The position numbers were made by a program, and so were the translations under genes. The notes under the pieces were generated by a model. The model did no database searches. It was not told the DNA's origin and was given only the letters and a program-made list of their open reading frames with translations. Of a stretch of 64,000 nucleotides of DNA, positions 7,621 through 15,417 are shown piece after piece; within the stretch, counting starts at the first letter, position 1; the number at the start of each line of letters is the position of its first letter. Source of the stretch: DASSQJ01 sp963772645 (GTDB taxonomy: Bacteria > Actinomycetota > Actinomycetes > Actinomycetales > Dermatophilaceae); assembly GCA_963772645.1 (NCBI GenBank), contig CAVYYD010000010.1, positions 124,001-188,000 on the forward strand. The letters run 5' to 3'.

Positions 7621-8754
7621 ATGTCGCAGGTCAGCCAGGACGCCCTCACCGCCGCGCTCGCGACGGTCATCGACCCCGAGATCCGCAAGCCGGTCACCGA
7701 GCTGGGGATGGTCGACCACGTCGCCGTCGACGAGGACGGCCGGGTCGCCGTCACCATCCTCCTCACCGTCGCCGCCTGCCCGCTCAAGGACACGCTGACC
7801 AAGGACACCACCGAGGCCCTGCTGCGGGTCGAGGGGGTGAGCGCCGTCGACGTGACCCTCGGGGTGATGGACGACGAGCAGCGCCAGGCGCTCAAGACCC
7901 AGCTGCGCGGTGGGGTCGCCGAGCGCGAGGTCCCGTTCGCCCGGCCCGGCTCGCTGACCCGTGTCTACGCCGTCGCGTCCGGCAAGGGCGGGGTCGGCAA
8001 GTCGTCGGTGACGGCCAACCTCGCCGCCTCCCTCGCCGCCCAGGGCCTGGCCGTCGGGGTCGTCGACGCCGACATCTACGGCTTCTCCATCCCCCGGATG
8101 CTCGGGGTCGAGCGCCGCCCCACCCAGGTCGACGACATGATCATGCCGCCGGTCAGCCACGACGTGAAGGTCATCTCGATCGGGATGTTCGTGCCGGGCA
8201 ACCAGCCCGTCGTCTGGCGCGGCCCGATGCTGCACCGCGCCCTCCAGCAGTTCCTCGCCGACGTCTTCTGGGGCGACCTCGACATCCTCCTGCTCGACCT
8301 GCCCCCGGGCACCGGCGACATCGCGATCTCGGTCGCCCAGCTCATCCCCTCCGCCGAGATCCTCGTCGTCACCACCCCGCAGCAGGCCGCTGCCGAGGTG
8401 GCCGAACGGGCCGGCTCGGTCGCCCTGCAGACCCACCAGCGGGTCGCCGGGGTGATCGAGAACATGTCGTGGCTCGAGCTGCCGGACGGCTCCCGCGAGG
8501 AGATCTTCGGCTCCGGCGGTGGACGGGAGGTCGCCGAGTCGCTGACCCGGGCGATCGGCGCCGAGGTGCCGCTGCTCGGGCAGATCCCCCTCGACACCCG
8601 GCTACGGGTCGGGGCGGACCAGGGGGTGCCGGTCGTCCTCGGCGCGCCCGACTCCCCGGCCGCCGTCGCGCTGCGCGGGATCGCGACCGGCCTGGCCGGG
8701 CGCTCACGAGGTCTCGCCGGGCGCTCGCTCGGGCTGACGCCGGTCGGCCGCTGA
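7621..8754 (+). CDS. mrp: Mrp/ApbC-family P-loop ATPase, iron-sulfur carrier
   Basis: A 377-aa protein with an N-terminal MIP18 (DUF59) domain (about 1-95, including the conserved Cys in AACPLKD) and a MinD-like ATPase domain with deviant Walker A GKGGVGKS (121-128), switch region DADIYGFSIPRML and LLLDLPPGTGD. The family binds and transfers Fe-S clusters. The CxxC that bridges the cluster in enterobacterial ApbC is absent: after ENMS comes WLELPDGSREEIFG with no cysteine, which I recall as common in actinobacterial members. The gene converges on tatB, an arrangement I recall from mycobacteria. Confidence 0.9.
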   Translation: MSQVSQDALTAALATVIDPEIRKPVTELGMVDHVAVDEDGRVAVTILLTVAACPLKDTLTKDTTEALLRVEGVSAVDVTLGVMDDEQRQALKTQLRGGVAEREVPFARPGSLTRVYAVASGKGGVGKSSVTANLAASLAAQGLAVGVVDADIYGFSIPRMLGVERRPTQVDDMIMPPVSHDVKVISIGMFVPGNQPVVWRGPMLHRALQQFLADVFWGDLDILLLDLPPGTGDIAISVAQLIPSAEILVVTTPQQAAAEVAERAGSVALQTHQRVAGVIENMSWLELPDGSREEIFGSGGGREVAESLTRAIGAEVPLLGQIPLDTRLRVGADQGVPVVLGAPDSPAAVALRGIATGLAGRSRGLAGRSLGLTPVGR

Positions 8755-8875
8755 CCGCTCGCCCGGCACCAGGTACCCACGGGGCGGGCACGAACCCAGG
8801 CTGACCAGGTCACCCCGGGCGGCACCTCGCCGAGGTCTGGGACTCCGACGCGCCGCGCTGGGGTCGCTGCAGTCG

Positions 8876-9166
8876 GTGGTCTCCCGGCCGCGCTCGGCTC
8901 TCGAGCCCGACCGTGCCCGGCGCGGGGAGAACCAGTGCCTGCTCGACGACGCGGCGCTGGGCGCCCTCGTGGAGCAGGTCGGCGACCAGACCCGCACGCC
9001 ACTGACACTCCTCCGGCTCGGTGGAGCGCTGCGCGAGGGCCGGGGCAGCGCGTTCGGCGCCATCGACGAGGAGTACCTCCTCCAGGCGATCGGGTGGCCC
9101 GCCGTGCCCGAGCTGGCCCCGGTCATCCACGGTGCCTTCGCGGCCCTGGACGAGGCGGTCGCGGGC
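8876..9166 (+). pseudogene. Remnant of an FAD-binding oxidoreductase C-terminus
   Basis: One frame here carries a protein-like stretch (TPLTLLRLGGALREG, then AFGAIDEEYLLQAIGWPAVPE and HGAFAALDEAVA) that resembles the C-terminal part of GlcD-type FAD-linked oxidoreductases, where RLGGA-like and DEEYLL-like motifs occur. No matching N-terminal FAD domain lies upstream, because mrp ends at 8754. The frame runs without its own stop into the end of tatB. I read it as a truncated relic. It could also be chance coding-like sequence in GC-rich DNA. Confidence 0.4.
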
Positions 9167-9169
9167 GGC

Positions 9170-9652
9170 TCAGGTGGCGTCGTCGTCGAAGGGGGTGGGC
9201 CGGCTCGGGTCGAACTCCCGCGGGGGCCGGGACTGCGCGCCGACGGACGTGGCCGTGACCGTCGCGGCGGTGACCGCCGCCCCGGCCCCGGCCGGCGAGG
9301 AGCCGTCCGCGACCCCCTCGGCCCGGCGCCCCGTCCCCAGCCCCGCCGCGTCGCGCACCGACTCGATCTCGTCACGGACCGGCCCGACCGCCTCGTCGAG
9401 CGGCTCGAGGAGGGCCTCCCGGACGATCCGGCGCGGGTCGTACTGGCGCGGGTCGTACTGGCGCCAGTTGATGTCCTCGTACTCGGGCCCCAGCTGGTCC
9501 TTGAGCTGGTCCTTGGCGCCCTCGGCCATGATCCGGGCCTTGCGGATGCCGCGGGCCAGCTTGGCGGCGTACTCCGGCAGCTTGTCCGGGCCGAGGACGA
9601 ACACCGCGATGAGGACGAGGATGACGAACTCCCAGCCGTTCACGCCGACCAC
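9170..9652 (-). CDS. tatB: Sec-independent protein translocase subunit TatB
   Basis: Twin-arginine translocation component of 160 aa. A short periplasmic N-terminus leads into one transmembrane helix (WEFVILVLIAVFVLGPDKLP, about 7-26, with the conserved FGPxKLP-like hinge), then an amphipathic helix (YAAKLARGIRKAR) and a flexible charged tail. The tail contains a tandem RQYDPRQYDPR repeat from a 15-bp duplication. GTG 9652 has GAGGAGGG about 8 nt upstream. It lies 39 bp downstream of htrA as the last gene of the envelope-stress operon. TatA would be closely similar, but the length, the tail and the neighbours favour TatB. Confidence 0.88.
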   Translation of the reverse strand: MVGVNGWEFVILVLIAVFVLGPDKLPEYAAKLARGIRKARIMAEGAKDQLKDQLGPEYEDINWRQYDPRQYDPRRIVREALLEPLDEAVGPVRDEIESVRDAAGLGTGRRAEGVADGSSPAGAGAAVTAATVTATSVGAQSRPPREFDPSRPTPFDDDAT

Positions 9653-9691
9653 GTCGTCACCCTCCTCGTCCCGGCAGCTCCGGGGACCCGG

Positions 9692-11122
9692 TCACTGGGC
9701 CGAGCCCTGGAGGACCATGGTGACATCACGGTCACTGCCGCCGCGGCGGACGGTCAGCGTCACCGAGTCTCCCACGCGGCGGGACCTGATCTTGACGACG
9801 AGCTCCCCCTGTTCGCTCACCGGCTTGCCCTCGAAGGCCACGATGACGTCACCAGCCCGCAGCCCGGCCTTGTCGGCCGGCCCGCCGGGGTTGACGGCGG
9901 GCGCGCCGCCGGGACCGCTGTCGGCGATGCGGACCCCCTCGCCGTCGTACCGGCTGTCGAGGTAGACCCCGATGACCGGGTGCTCGGCCTTGCCGGTCGC
10001 GATGAGCTGCTCGACGGTGATGGCCACCTGGTCGCTCGGGATCGCGAAGCCGACACCGATGTTCCCGCTCTGGCCGCCGAGCGAGCCGCCGGAGACCCGG
10101 GCGATCGCGGAGTTGACCCCGATGACGTCGCCGTTCATGTCGAGCAGCGGGCCCCCGGAGTTGCCCGGGTTGATCGCCGCGTCGGTCTGGATGGCGTTGA
10201 TGAAGGACTGGTCGTCCTGCTCGCCGGGGGTCACCGGCCGGTCCAGGGCGCTGACGATGCCGCTGGTCACCGTCGAGTCGAGGCCGAGCGGGGCGCCCAC
10301 CGCGACGACCTCGTCGCCCACGACGACGTCGGCGGAGCGGCCGAGCCGCAACGGCTGGAGCCCGACACCCTCCACCTTGACGACGGCGAGGTCGTAGGAG
10401 GCGTCCCGGCCGACGATGCTGCCGTCCACCTGCTTGCCGTTGGCGAGGACCACGGTGATGGCGCTGTCGCCGGAGGCCCCTGCGACGACGTGGTTGTTCG
10501 TCACGATGTGCCCCTGCCCGTCGTAGACCCAGCCGGAGCCCGTGGCCACGCCGTCGGCGCCCTCGACCCGCAGCGTCACGACGCTGGGGGTCGCGGTGGC
10601 CGCGATGTGCGCGATGGAGCCCTCGGGGCGGGAGGTGGCACCCACCCCGGGCCTGGGCCCCGACCGTGACGGCGCGCCGGTCTGCTCGAGGGCGCCGTGG
10701 TCGGCGAGGTAGGCCCCGACGACTCCGCCGCCGGTGCCCGCCAGCAGGGCCGCGGCGAGCGAGGCGCCGACGAGGGCGCCCCATCCGGGCCCCCGCCGGC
10801 GGGCCGCCTGCGGCTCGGGCTCCTGGGACGGGGCGGGCGGGTACCACGAGAACGGGTCCGGGGTTGCCGAGGGGGCTGGCTGGGCGCCGACCGGACGGCC
10901 GGGCCCGCCGGGGTCGGGGGCGGACGCGGCGCCGGTGGGGATCTCCTCGGTGCGGGCGTCACCGCGGCTCGCCCACGGGGGCTCCGGCGGTGCGGACGGC
11001 CCGTCGGGCGCCGGGCCGAGCGGCGCCGGGGATGCCGACTCGCCGGTCCCGGTCGGCTCGGTCGGGCCGGTCGCACCCCACGGCCGCCAGTCCTCGCGGT
11101 CCGGGCGCTCCTCGCTCGTCAT
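9692..11122 (-). CDS. htrA: HtrA/DegP-like membrane-anchored serine protease with PDZ domain
   Basis: A 476-aa protease for envelope quality control. A long Pro-rich cytoplasmic N-terminus (about 1-108) precedes a transmembrane helix (about 113-140). The trypsin-like domain has His211 (TNNHVVAG), Asp244 (ASYDLAVVK) and Ser322 (NPGNSGGPLL). The C-terminal PDZ domain (about 365-470) has GLRAGDVIVAF. ATG 11122 overlaps the rseA stop by ATGA, so it is co-translated with the anti-sigma factor. The order sigE-rseA-htrA-tatB is a known actinobacterial stress operon. In mycobacteria HtrA belongs to the SigE regulon. Confidence 0.92.
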   Translation of the reverse strand: MTSEERPDREDWRPWGATGPTEPTGTGESASPAPLGPAPDGPSAPPEPPWASRGDARTEEIPTGAASAPDPGGPGRPVGAQPAPSATPDPFSWYPPAPSQEPEPQAARRRGPGWGALVGASLAAALLAGTGGGVVGAYLADHGALEQTGAPSRSGPRPGVGATSRPEGSIAHIAATATPSVVTLRVEGADGVATGSGWVYDGQGHIVTNNHVVAGASGDSAITVVLANGKQVDGSIVGRDASYDLAVVKVEGVGLQPLRLGRSADVVVGDEVVAVGAPLGLDSTVTSGIVSALDRPVTPGEQDDQSFINAIQTDAAINPGNSGGPLLDMNGDVIGVNSAIARVSGGSLGGQSGNIGVGFAIPSDQVAITVEQLIATGKAEHPVIGVYLDSRYDGEGVRIADSGPGGAPAVNPGGPADKAGLRAGDVIVAFEGKPVSEQGELVVKIRSRRVGDSVTLTVRRGGSDRDVTMVLQGSAQ

Positions 11123-11658
11123 GGGGACGATTGTGCCTGCTCGCCCCGCACGAGAAGTGCCGCCCCTACCGGTGTCCAGCGGACCGTCGCGGCGCCGGTC
11201 GCGCCGGACGGGCTGGGTGCGGGCGTGACGGCGGCGTTGCGTGCCGTGGTGGGGAGCGCGGTGCCGACCCGGGCCGGGGCGCCGGTGACCGTCAGGCTCC
11301 AGGCGGCGGCGGCGGAGACCCCGGCCGCCGCGGCGGCGACGACCGTGGCCCGCAGCGGGCTGCGGTGGCACGGGGGCGCGCTCGGCGCCAGCAGGGCCAG
11401 CGGGCTCGGGGCGCGGGCGGGGGCCTCCTCCTCGAGCGAGCGGCCCAGCGCCATCAGCGTGGTCCGCAGCTCGCCCGGCATCGACGGCCCGCCGGCGAGG
11501 GCGGCCCGCAGCCGTCGCTCGCGCTCCAGGCCCACCGCACAGAGGTCGCACACCGCGAGGTGCCGCTCCCACGCGTGGGCCCGGGCCGCGGGAAGCCGCC
11601 CGGCGGCGTACTCGGAGAGCTCGTCGTCGAGGCAGCGCACCGGGCAGGAGGGGGTCAT
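11119..11658 (-). CDS. rseA: Zinc-finger anti-sigma factor (RseA-like)
   Basis: A 179-aa anti-sigma factor. The N-terminal zinc-binding anti-sigma domain shows HxxxCxxC (HLAVCDLC, about 33-40) with further cysteines near the N-terminus (PSCPVRC). A hydrophobic stretch (ATVVAAAAAGVSAAAAW, about 123-139) would anchor it in the membrane, followed by a short exterior Pro/Ala-rich tail. ATG 11658 overlaps the sigE stop by ATGA, and its own stop overlaps htrA by ATGA. It should bind and inhibit the cognate ECF sigma factor until an envelope or redox signal releases it. Confidence 0.87.
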   Translation of the reverse strand: MTPSCPVRCLDDELSEYAAGRLPAARAHAWERHLAVCDLCAVGLERERRLRAALAGGPSMPGELRTTLMALGRSLEEEAPARAPSPLALLAPSAPPCHRSPLRATVVAAAAAGVSAAAAWSLTVTGAPARVGTALPTTARNAAVTPAPSPSGATGAATVRWTPVGAALLVRGEQAQSSP

Positions 11659-12291
11659 ACCGCCCCGGCGGCGGGTCGACGGACGAGGGGCGCGCGCCGG
11701 CCGGAGCCGCTGGGGGCGGGCTCGGCCGCTCGGGGCTGCGGGGCGCGGTGGGCCAGGGCCTCGCGCAGCTGGGCGCGGCCGCGGTGGATGCGGGAGCGGA
11801 CCGTGCCGAGCTTGATGCCGAGGGTCGCCGCCACCTCCTCGTAGGACAGGCCCTCGATGTCGCAGAGGACCACGGCGGCCCGGAAGTCCGGGGAGAGCGC
11901 GTCGAGGGCGCGCTGCACGTCGTCGTCGAGATGGGTCTCGTCGAAGGCCTGCTCCGGCCCGGGACCGCGGCTGGGGAGGCGGGCGGCGGACTCCTCGGAC
12001 AGGGCGTCCATCCGGATCCGCTGCTTGCGCCGCATCCGGTCGAGGAAGACGTTGGTCGTGATCCGGTGCAGCCAGCCCTCGAAGGTGCCCGGGCGGTAGG
12101 TGTGCAGCGAGCGGAACACCCGGACGAAGACGTCCTGGGTGAGGTCCTCCGCGTCGTGGACGTTGCCGGTGAGCCGGTAGGCGAGGCGGTAGACCCGGGC
12201 GGAGTGCTGCTCGACGATCTCCTCCCAGGTGGGCGGGGTCCAGCCCGTGCCGGGGTCCGCCCGCGGCCGGCGCGCTCGCCGTCGTCGTCAT
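11655..12291 (-). CDS. sigE: ECF RNA polymerase sigma factor SigE (frame broken near the N-terminus)
   Basis: About 211 aa after correction. Region 2: WEEIVEQHSARVYRLAYRLT and DAEDLTQDVFVRVFRS; region 4: SPDFRAAVVLCDIEGLSYEE and GTVRSRIHRGRAQLREAL. The sigma frame, read upstream, reaches a stop at about 12290 without any ATG, GTG or TTG start. ATG 12291 (MTTTASAPAA), with GAGGGACGAG before it, is in a different frame. Removing one G in 12259-12267 joins them cleanly into ...AAADPGTGWTPPTWEE. I therefore read it as an intact gene carrying a one-base assembly error. It is first in the sigE-rseA-htrA-tatB operon. Confidence 0.85.
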
Positions 12292-12330
12292 CGTCTCGTC
12301 CCTCGCCATGCTGCTCATGTCACCCATCGG

Positions 12331-12356
12331 TACGCTCTGGGGCAGGGAATTGTTCC
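12331..12356 (-). promoter_or_regulatory. ECF-type promoter of sigE (-35 GGAAC, -10 CGTA)
   Basis: On the minus strand GGAAC (12356-12352) is followed after 17 nt by CGTA (12334-12331), matching ECF promoters such as those read by mycobacterial SigE. The start point would be near 12324, leaving a leader of about 33 nt before ATG 12291. This suggests that SigE activates its own operon. Confidence 0.55.
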
Positions 12357-12425
12357 GCGCCTGACCTGAACGAAGGCTGGGAGCCGGGTGCCGCCGCGCC
12401 GCCGCGCCGCGGCCGGCCCGGACCG

Positions 12426-12431
12426 TAGGGT
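12426..12431 (+). promoter_or_regulatory. -10 box TAGGGT of a leaderless promoter
   Basis: TAGGGT ends 6 nt before ATG 12438, and there is no Shine-Dalgarno sequence. It is divergent from the sigE promoter. Confidence 0.5.
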
Positions 12432-12437
12432 TGGTCC

Positions 12438-13073
12438 ATGAGCACACTGCGTCCCGCGAGCTGGGCCTACGCCGAGGAGTTCGTCGTCGAGCCCGAGGCC
12501 GTCGAGGCCGCCCGGCGCCGTGGCGCCGAGCTCGGCCACGCCGCCCCGGTCGGCACCGGTGCGGGCGCGCTCCTGCGGGTGCTCGCCGCCGCCGTCGCGG
12601 CCCGGCACGTCGTCGAGGTGGGCACCGGCGCCGGCACCTCCGGGCTGTGGCTGCTCTCGGGGATGCCCGAGGACGGCGTGCTCACCACCATCGACATCTC
12701 CGCCGAGCACCAGCGCGCGGCCCGCGAGGCCTACGCCGCCGCCGGCATCCTCCCGCAGCGGACCCGGGTCATCACCGGCGCCGCCGCCGACGTCCTGCCC
12801 CGGATGACCGACGGGGCCTACGACCTCGTCCTCGTCGACGCCGACAAGGACGGCTACCCCACCTACGTCGAGCACGCCATCCGGCTGCTGCGTCCGGGTG
12901 GGCTGCTCGTCGTCGACAACATGCTGTGGCACGACCAGGTCGCCGACCCCGCCGCCCGCGACACCACGACGAGCACCCTGCGCGACCTCGGGAAGTCGCT
13001 GCGGGACCACGACGGCCTGGTCACCACGCTCCTGCCGGTCAGCGACGGGGTCGTCGTCGCGGTGCGGGCCTGA
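12438..13073 (+). CDS. SAM-dependent O-methyltransferase (caffeoyl-CoA OMT-like)
   Basis: A 211-aa class I methyltransferase. Seen: the SAM-binding loop VEVGTGAGTSGLWL (about 55-68), TIDISAEHQ, the catalytic and metal segment LVLVDADKDGYPTYVEHA (about 133-150) and LLVVDNMLWHDQVADP (about 157-172). These match metal-dependent O-methyltransferases of the CCoAOMT family. The methyl acceptor is unknown. It is divergent from sigE; from memory mycobacteria have a methyltransferase gene in the same place (Rv1220c next to sigE), so the neighbourhood is old and conserved. Confidence 0.87.
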   Translation: MSTLRPASWAYAEEFVVEPEAVEAARRRGAELGHAAPVGTGAGALLRVLAAAVAARHVVEVGTGAGTSGLWLLSGMPEDGVLTTIDISAEHQRAAREAYAAAGILPQRTRVITGAAADVLPRMTDGAYDLVLVDADKDGYPTYVEHAIRLLRPGGLLVVDNMLWHDQVADPAARDTTTSTLRDLGKSLRDHDGLVTTLLPVSDGVVVAVRA

Positions 13074-13137
13074 GGCACCGGCCCCGGGGCACCCGGTCCC
13101 CTCGGCGGCCCAGCGGGGTTGGCCGGCGCCCGGGCCG

Positions 13138-13494
13138 TCAGCTGACGTCGGGGCCGGCGCCGCGCCGGAAGCCGGCCGGGCCCTCGGCGATGGCGACGAC
13201 CTCCCACTCCTCGAGGAGCACCGGAGCGGAGCCGATGATCTCGCTGCCGGGCGAGCGGGCAGCGCCGGGCTCGAACTCGGCACGGAAGTGCCGGCGCTCC
13301 TCCTCGCTGTCGAAGACGTAGGTCCCCTCGAACCACTCCCCGTCGCGCATCCGCCAGACCTTGAAGGCGAGCCCGTCGAGGAACATGAACCTCGCGATCG
13401 AGGTCCCGACGACGTACTCGCGGAGCCGGTCCGCGACGTCGTCCGGCGACCCCTCCAGCGACCATCGGACGGTCAGCCCGTACCCCGCGTTCAT
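13138..13494 (-). CDS. Small conserved protein, possible dimeric alpha/beta-barrel (YdhR-like)
   Basis: A 118-aa soluble protein. The pattern RWSLEGSPDDVADRLRE, FLDGLAFKVWRMRDGEWFEGTYVFDSEEERRHF resembles small ferredoxin-like monooxygenase-fold proteins (YdhR type), in which GLxxKxW and GGxYxF motifs occur, but no catalytic residue can be named. ATG 13494 overlaps the aminopeptidase stop by ATGA, so it is translated from the pepA message. The C-terminal 20 or so residues are Gly/Pro-rich. Confidence 0.6.
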   Translation of the reverse strand: MNAGYGLTVRWSLEGSPDDVADRLREYVVGTSIARFMFLDGLAFKVWRMRDGEWFEGTYVFDSEEERRHFRAEFEPGAARSPGSEIIGSAPVLLEEWEVVAIAEGPAGFRRGAGPDVS

Positions 13495-15017
13495 CCCATC
13501 TCCTCCAGCCAGCGCAGCAGCAGCCGCGTCCCGAAGCCGGTGCCACCCTTGGCGGTGGTGCCGGCGTCGACCTCCGAGCGGCCCGTGCCCGCGATGTCGA
13601 GGTGCGCCCAGCGGCGGCTCCCGACGAACTCGCGGAGGAAGAGCGCCGCGGTGACGGCGCCCCCGCCGACACCCGGTGCGATGTGGGTGAGGTCGGCGAC
13701 GTCGGAGTCGAGAGCCCGACGGTAGGTGTCGGCCAGCGGCATCCGCCACAGCGTCTCACCGCTGGCCGCACCGGCGGCGACGAGCGTGGACGCGAGGTCG
13801 TCGTCGGTGGCGAAGACCGGGGCCATGACCCGCGCCAGGGCGATCCGGGCGGCACCGGTCAACGTCGCCACGTCGAGCAGGAGGTCGGGGTCGAGGTGGG
13901 CGTCGGCGTAGGCCAGCGCGTCGGCCATGACGACCCGGCCCTCGGCGTCGGTGTTGCCGATCTCCACGGTCGTGCCGCCGTGCTGGGTGACGACGTCGCC
14001 CGGGCGGTAGGAGCCCCCTCCCACGGCGTTCTCGGCGAGGGCGAGGAGACCGGTGACCCGCACCGGGACCGCGAGCTCGGCGCACGCCGTGAGGACCGCG
14101 AGGACGACGGCCGCGCCGGACATGTCGGTCTTCATCGCGAGCATGCCCTCGGCCGGCTTCACCTGGAGGCCGCCGGTGTCGAAGGTGATGCCCTTGCCGA
14201 CGAGGACGACGTGCGGCGTGGACCCGGTGGCCCGCGGCGGTGCGTACGACACCTGGACCAGCCGCGGCGGCGTCGCCGACCCGGACCCGACGGCGAGCAG
14301 CCCGCCGAAGCCCTCGGTGCGCAGGGCACGCTCGTCCCAGACCCGGACGCCGAGGCCGTGGCGGCCGGCGAGGGTGCGCGCCTGACCGGCCATCCATGCC
14401 GGGTTCTTCGTGTTCGACGGGGTCATCGCCAGGCCGCGGGCGAGCAGCTGGGCGCGGGCGCGCACGACGGCCCGGCTCACCAGGGCCTCGGCGTCCGCAC
14501 CGGCGAGGACCTGCACCCGGCCGGCGGGCTCGGCACCGTCGAGCGGCCCGCCGGCACGCCACCGCGGCGCGCCCCAGGCCCCGAGCACGGCACCCTCCAC
14601 CCAGGCGGTGAGCGGCTCCCCGGATGCCGCGGGCCCGAGGGCGTGGACCACCGATGCCGTGCCGCGGGTCGCGCGGCCCACCGCGGCACCCGCGCTCCGC
14701 CAGTCCTCGGGGGCCCCCGCGCCGGTGCCGACGAGCAGCACCCGCCGGGCGGCGTGCGCCCCGGGCCGCAGGGCCACGGTGGTGACGGTGCCGGCGGTCG
14801 TCGGCGGCTCGTGCGTGGCGAGCACCTCGTCGGGGTCCGCGCCGAGCACCGCCAGGGCGTCACGAGCGACGGCGTCACCGGTGGCCCCGACCGGGGCCAC
14901 GAGCACGTGACCGGGGTCGCCGGAACCCTCGCCCCCGCCGACGGTCAGGGCCGGGGCCAGGGCGGACGCGACGGACCAGGTCGAGACGGCAGGGTCGAGG
15001 AGGACGTCACGGGGCAC
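13491..15017 (-). CDS. pepA: Leucyl aminopeptidase, M17 family
   Basis: A 508-aa cytosolic, two-metal exopeptidase that removes N-terminal residues, usually as a hexamer. The C-terminal catalytic domain shows VGKGITFDTGGLQVKP (metal and catalytic Lys), KTDMSGAAVVL, and NTDAEGRVVMADALAYA, the PROSITE signature with the second catalytic Arg. The N-terminal domain is poorly conserved, as usual. GTG 15017 lies 6 nt after a TAGGGT box. It is co-transcribed with the 118-aa gene through an ATGA overlap. Confidence 0.93.
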   Translation of the reverse strand: MPRDVLLDPAVSTWSVASALAPALTVGGGEGSGDPGHVLVAPVGATGDAVARDALAVLGADPDEVLATHEPPTTAGTVTTVALRPGAHAARRVLLVGTGAGAPEDWRSAGAAVGRATRGTASVVHALGPAASGEPLTAWVEGAVLGAWGAPRWRAGGPLDGAEPAGRVQVLAGADAEALVSRAVVRARAQLLARGLAMTPSNTKNPAWMAGQARTLAGRHGLGVRVWDERALRTEGFGGLLAVGSGSATPPRLVQVSYAPPRATGSTPHVVLVGKGITFDTGGLQVKPAEGMLAMKTDMSGAAVVLAVLTACAELAVPVRVTGLLALAENAVGGGSYRPGDVVTQHGGTTVEIGNTDAEGRVVMADALAYADAHLDPDLLLDVATLTGAARIALARVMAPVFATDDDLASTLVAAGAASGETLWRMPLADTYRRALDSDVADLTHIAPGVGGGAVTAALFLREFVGSRRWAHLDIAGTGRSEVDAGTTAKGGTGFGTRLLLRWLEEMG

Positions 15018-15023
15018 GGGCCG

Positions 15024-15029
15024 ACCCTA
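15024..15029 (-). promoter_or_regulatory. -10 box TAGGGT of pepA
   Basis: Minus-strand TAGGGT ends 6 nt before GTG 15017, and no ribosome-binding site is present; leaderless type. Confidence 0.45.
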
Positions 15030-15040
15030 CCGACCGCGGA

Positions 15041-15070
15041 CGGGGCCCCCACCTCGTGGTGGGGGCCCCG
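15041..15070 (-). terminator. Strong 13-bp hairpin after the DUF3117 gene
   Basis: CGGGGCCCCCACC (15041-15053) pairs perfectly with GGTGGGGGCCCCG (15058-15070) around a TCGT loop. It lies between the stop of the small DUF3117 gene (15092) and the pepA promoter, so it separates the two units. Confidence 0.7.
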
Positions 15071-15091
15071 TCGTGCGATGTCGGGTGCGGC

Positions 15092-15265
15092 TCAGTTCAG
15101 GCCTTCGCAGTTGTCGATCGCCTCGCCGAGCGCCCGGACCTCCTCGGGGGTCATCTCGACGACGAGCCGGCCGCCCCCCTCGAGGGGCATGCGCAGCACG
15201 ATGCCACGACCTTCCTTGGTGACCTCGAGCGGGCCGTCGCCCGTCCTCGGCTTCATTGCCGCCAT
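15092..15265 (-). CDS. DUF3117 small protein, 57 aa
   Basis: Too short for many gene callers. It begins MAAMKPRTGDGPLEVTKEGR, continues GIVLRMPLEGGGRLVVEMT and ends EEVRALGEAIDNCEGLN. This is a highly conserved actinobacterial small protein of unknown function (DUF3117), often near trigger-like housekeeping genes. ATG 15265 has GGAAGGGA about 7 nt upstream. Its own promoter and a strong terminator make it a single-gene unit. Confidence 0.9.
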   Translation of the reverse strand: MAAMKPRTGDGPLEVTKEGRGIVLRMPLEGGGRLVVEMTPEEVRALGEAIDNCEGLN

Positions 15266-15346
15266 GTCGCAGTCCCTTCCTCATCGCGGCAGCGGGGGTC
15301 GCGCCACGTCGGTCGTCCGGCGCCGAACTGCCGGACGTCGAGAACC

Positions 15347-15352
15347 ATTATC
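15347..15352 (-). promoter_or_regulatory. Candidate -10 GATAAT for the DUF3117 gene
   Basis: Minus-strand GATAAT is close to TATAAT, with a weak TTTCGC about 18 nt further upstream. The leader to ATG 15265 would be about 75 nt. The region 15266-15417 holds no gene. Confidence 0.4.
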
Positions 15353-15417
15353 CCGTAGCCCCGGGACGCCGCGAAATCAGCCGGCGCAGCATCTCGGTCG
15401 CGCCCCGCCCTCCACGG

